A stretch of DNA of 64,000 bases, taken from the NCBI GenBank assembly GCA_047967505.1, contig CM106541.1; one strand, given 5' to 3'. The DNA comes from Dipteris shenzhenensis. Taxonomy: Eukaryota; Polypodiophyta; Polypodiopsida; Gleicheniales. A model generated the notes under the pieces. The model ran no database searches. It was given only the letters and a program-made list of their open reading frames with translations, and had not been told where the DNA came from. Positions 62,733 to 64,000 of this stretch are shown piece by piece (position 1 is the first letter of the stretch; each line of letters starts with the position of its first letter). The position numbers and the translations under genes are program-made.

Positions 62733-63603
62733 TCCAAGATTCTCTGGGAGTGTCATGATGCTCCTAGTGCTGGACATCCGGGTATACATCGGACTGTCTC
62801 TTGTGAAGCATACCTTTTATTGGCCTAAGATGTGTGCATTTATTGAAAACTATGTGGTAGGTTGCCGGGTTTGTCAGGTTACTAAGGCAAAACGCCTTAG
62901 AAGCGCGGGTTTATTACAGCCATTGCAGATTCCAGGTAATAAATGGGAAAGTATTTCCATGGATTTTATTATTGGTTTGCCTCGAACGCGCAAGGGTTAT
63001 GACTCCATTTGGATCATAGTTGACCGTCTGACAAAAATGGCTAGATTCTTACCAACTAGAACAACTATTTCAGCTGTTCAGCTGGCTCACGAGTTTGTGG
63101 ACCACTTGTTTAAGCTGTATGGTTTGCCCTCTGACATAGTCAGTGACAAGGACTCAAAGTTTACAAGTAACTTTTGGACACTTGTTTTTGAGAAGTTAGA
63201 AACTACTCTAAGTATGAGTTCCTAAGATCATGCACAATCCGATGGCAGTACAGAGAAGGTCAACCAATTGGTTGAAGATATGCTTCGGGCATATGTTTCT
63301 AAGAGACAGTCTTCATGGGAAGATTATCTTCCTATGATAAAATTTGCTTATAACAATGCAAAGCATTCGAGTACTAGTTACAGTCCTTTTATGCTTATGT
63401 ACGGGTTTCAACCTAAGTCACCAGTTACAGTTGGGTTAAAGGGAATCCAAAATGATGCTGCACAGACCTTCTTGCTAGACATGCAGGAAATGTTGCAGTT
63501 TGCCAAGGAGTCTATTAGAAGTGCCCAAGATCGGGACAAATTTTATGCTAATAGACATCGTTCACCTAGAGAGTTCTCTAAAGGAATGATGGTATATTTG
63601 TGA
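62733..63603 (+). pseudogene. Element E integrase
   Basis: After a frame change: HPGIHRTVSLVKHTFYWPKM and CRVCQVTKAKRL (zinc-binding part), ISMDFIIGLPRTRKGYDSIW, DIVSDKDSKFTSNFW, a stop at 63223, then DGSTEKVNQLVEDMLRAYVS. The three DDE residues are still visible. An in-frame TGA follows GMMVYL at 63601. Confidence 0.9.
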
Positions 63604-63972
63604 ATTCCCAAGGAATCCAAGAGCCTAAGTACTGGTTTGGTTCCGAAGTTATCCCCCAGATACTGTGGTCCGTTCAAGGTTATTAAAAGAATTGGACCAG
63701 TTATATATCGACTAAAATTGCCTCCTGATGTTAAAGTACATCCAGTCTTTCATGTCAGTAGACTGAAAGAAGTATTGGGTGCGGATGATCAACTTGTTTG
63801 TCTCAAGAAATAATAGAAGTTACAGATTTGACTTTTATTCCACACGAACCTGAGTGTATTCTTGAATTTCATGAAAGACAGATTCATAATAGAACTATCA
63901 CGGAATACAAGATCAAGTGGAAGGATCGTGTTGAGGAGGATGCAACATGGGAGACATTACAGAACCTCTAGA
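63604..63972 (+). pseudogene. Element E integrase tail and chromodomain
   Basis: Reads [20 protein letters not shown] and [20 protein letters not shown] (GPF/Y and H-V-S motifs), a frame change, then ECILEFHERQIHNRTITEYK and IKWKDRVEEDATWETLQNL, a chromodomain. A TAG ends it at 63970-63972. It confirms that E is a chromovirus. Confidence 0.88.
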
Positions 63973-64000
63973 GAACATTCCCAGGTTTTTTAGCGAACTC

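Larger units (their letters stand above)
57960..64000 (+). mobile_element. Ty3/gypsy chromovirus E, partial at window end
   Basis: 5' LTR 57960-58480, primer-binding site, leader, gag, protease, RT, RNase H, integrase and chromodomain in order on the plus strand. The 3' LTR lies beyond the window. At least four frameshifts and four in-frame stops make it non-functional. It is distinct from A/C and B in sequence. Confidence 0.92.

Overview
This window looks like a repeat-filled stretch of nuclear DNA from a land plant. Every element whose primer-binding site I can read uses a TGGTATCAGAGC-type site (initiator Met-tRNA), or a one-base variant of it. The Ty3/gypsy elements end in chromodomains (plant-type chromoviruses), and plant-type Ty1/copia elements and non-LTR LINEs are also present. 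Long TATACATG/(GT)n/(CT)n microsatellites fill much of the rest. A large, seed-free-plant-like genome (for example a fern) would fit, but nothing here proves the lineage. I see no convincing host gene, tRNA, rRNA or organellar DNA.

Layout. Positions 1-18206 are a three-layer nest of Ty3/gypsy elements. C (minus strand, 14861-18206 plus a part beyond the left edge) was interrupted by B (minus strand, from before base 1 to 14860). B was in turn interrupted in its protease region by A (plus strand, 3055-11137). A is complete: about 1 kb LTRs with about three differences, a perfect 5-bp target duplication GTTGA, and one uninterrupted 1554-codon gag-pol frame. Positions 18207-21328 hold unrecognised DNA, CT/GAT microsatellites and a second copy (D) of the A/C-family leader. 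A decayed LINE (LINE-1, plus) occupies 21329-24997. Positions 25000-28150 are unrecognised; 28150-31294 is microsatellite. A 5'-truncated LINE (LINE-2, minus) lies at 31295-34617, followed by more microsatellite to 36455.

Positions 36456-49678 are an inverted duplication whose left arm is split by a Ty1/copia element, Copia-1 (36644-48562, minus, TSD CCTTT). Copia-1 is itself split by a related element, Copia-2 (40917-47101, minus, TSD CAAAA). The right arm still carries the empty Copia-1 target site. After a further microsatellite come Copia-3 (50888-55151, plus, RT deleted), Copia-4 (55355-57955, minus, gag only) and E (57960 to beyond 64000, plus, a chromovirus with stops and frameshifts).

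How the parts work together. Each LTR element encodes Gag, an aspartic protease, reverse transcriptase/RNase H and integrase; only A looks able to make all of them. The most unusual signals are non-coding. Arrays of mini-palindromes sit in the LTRs of A/C and of the unrelated B family (in A partly phased at 20 bp), ACGTGGC and CTGGTT arrays fill the A leader, and GTAC clusters lie in copia leaders. A's Gag also carries an SR-protein-like basic/serine domain that C's Gag shares.
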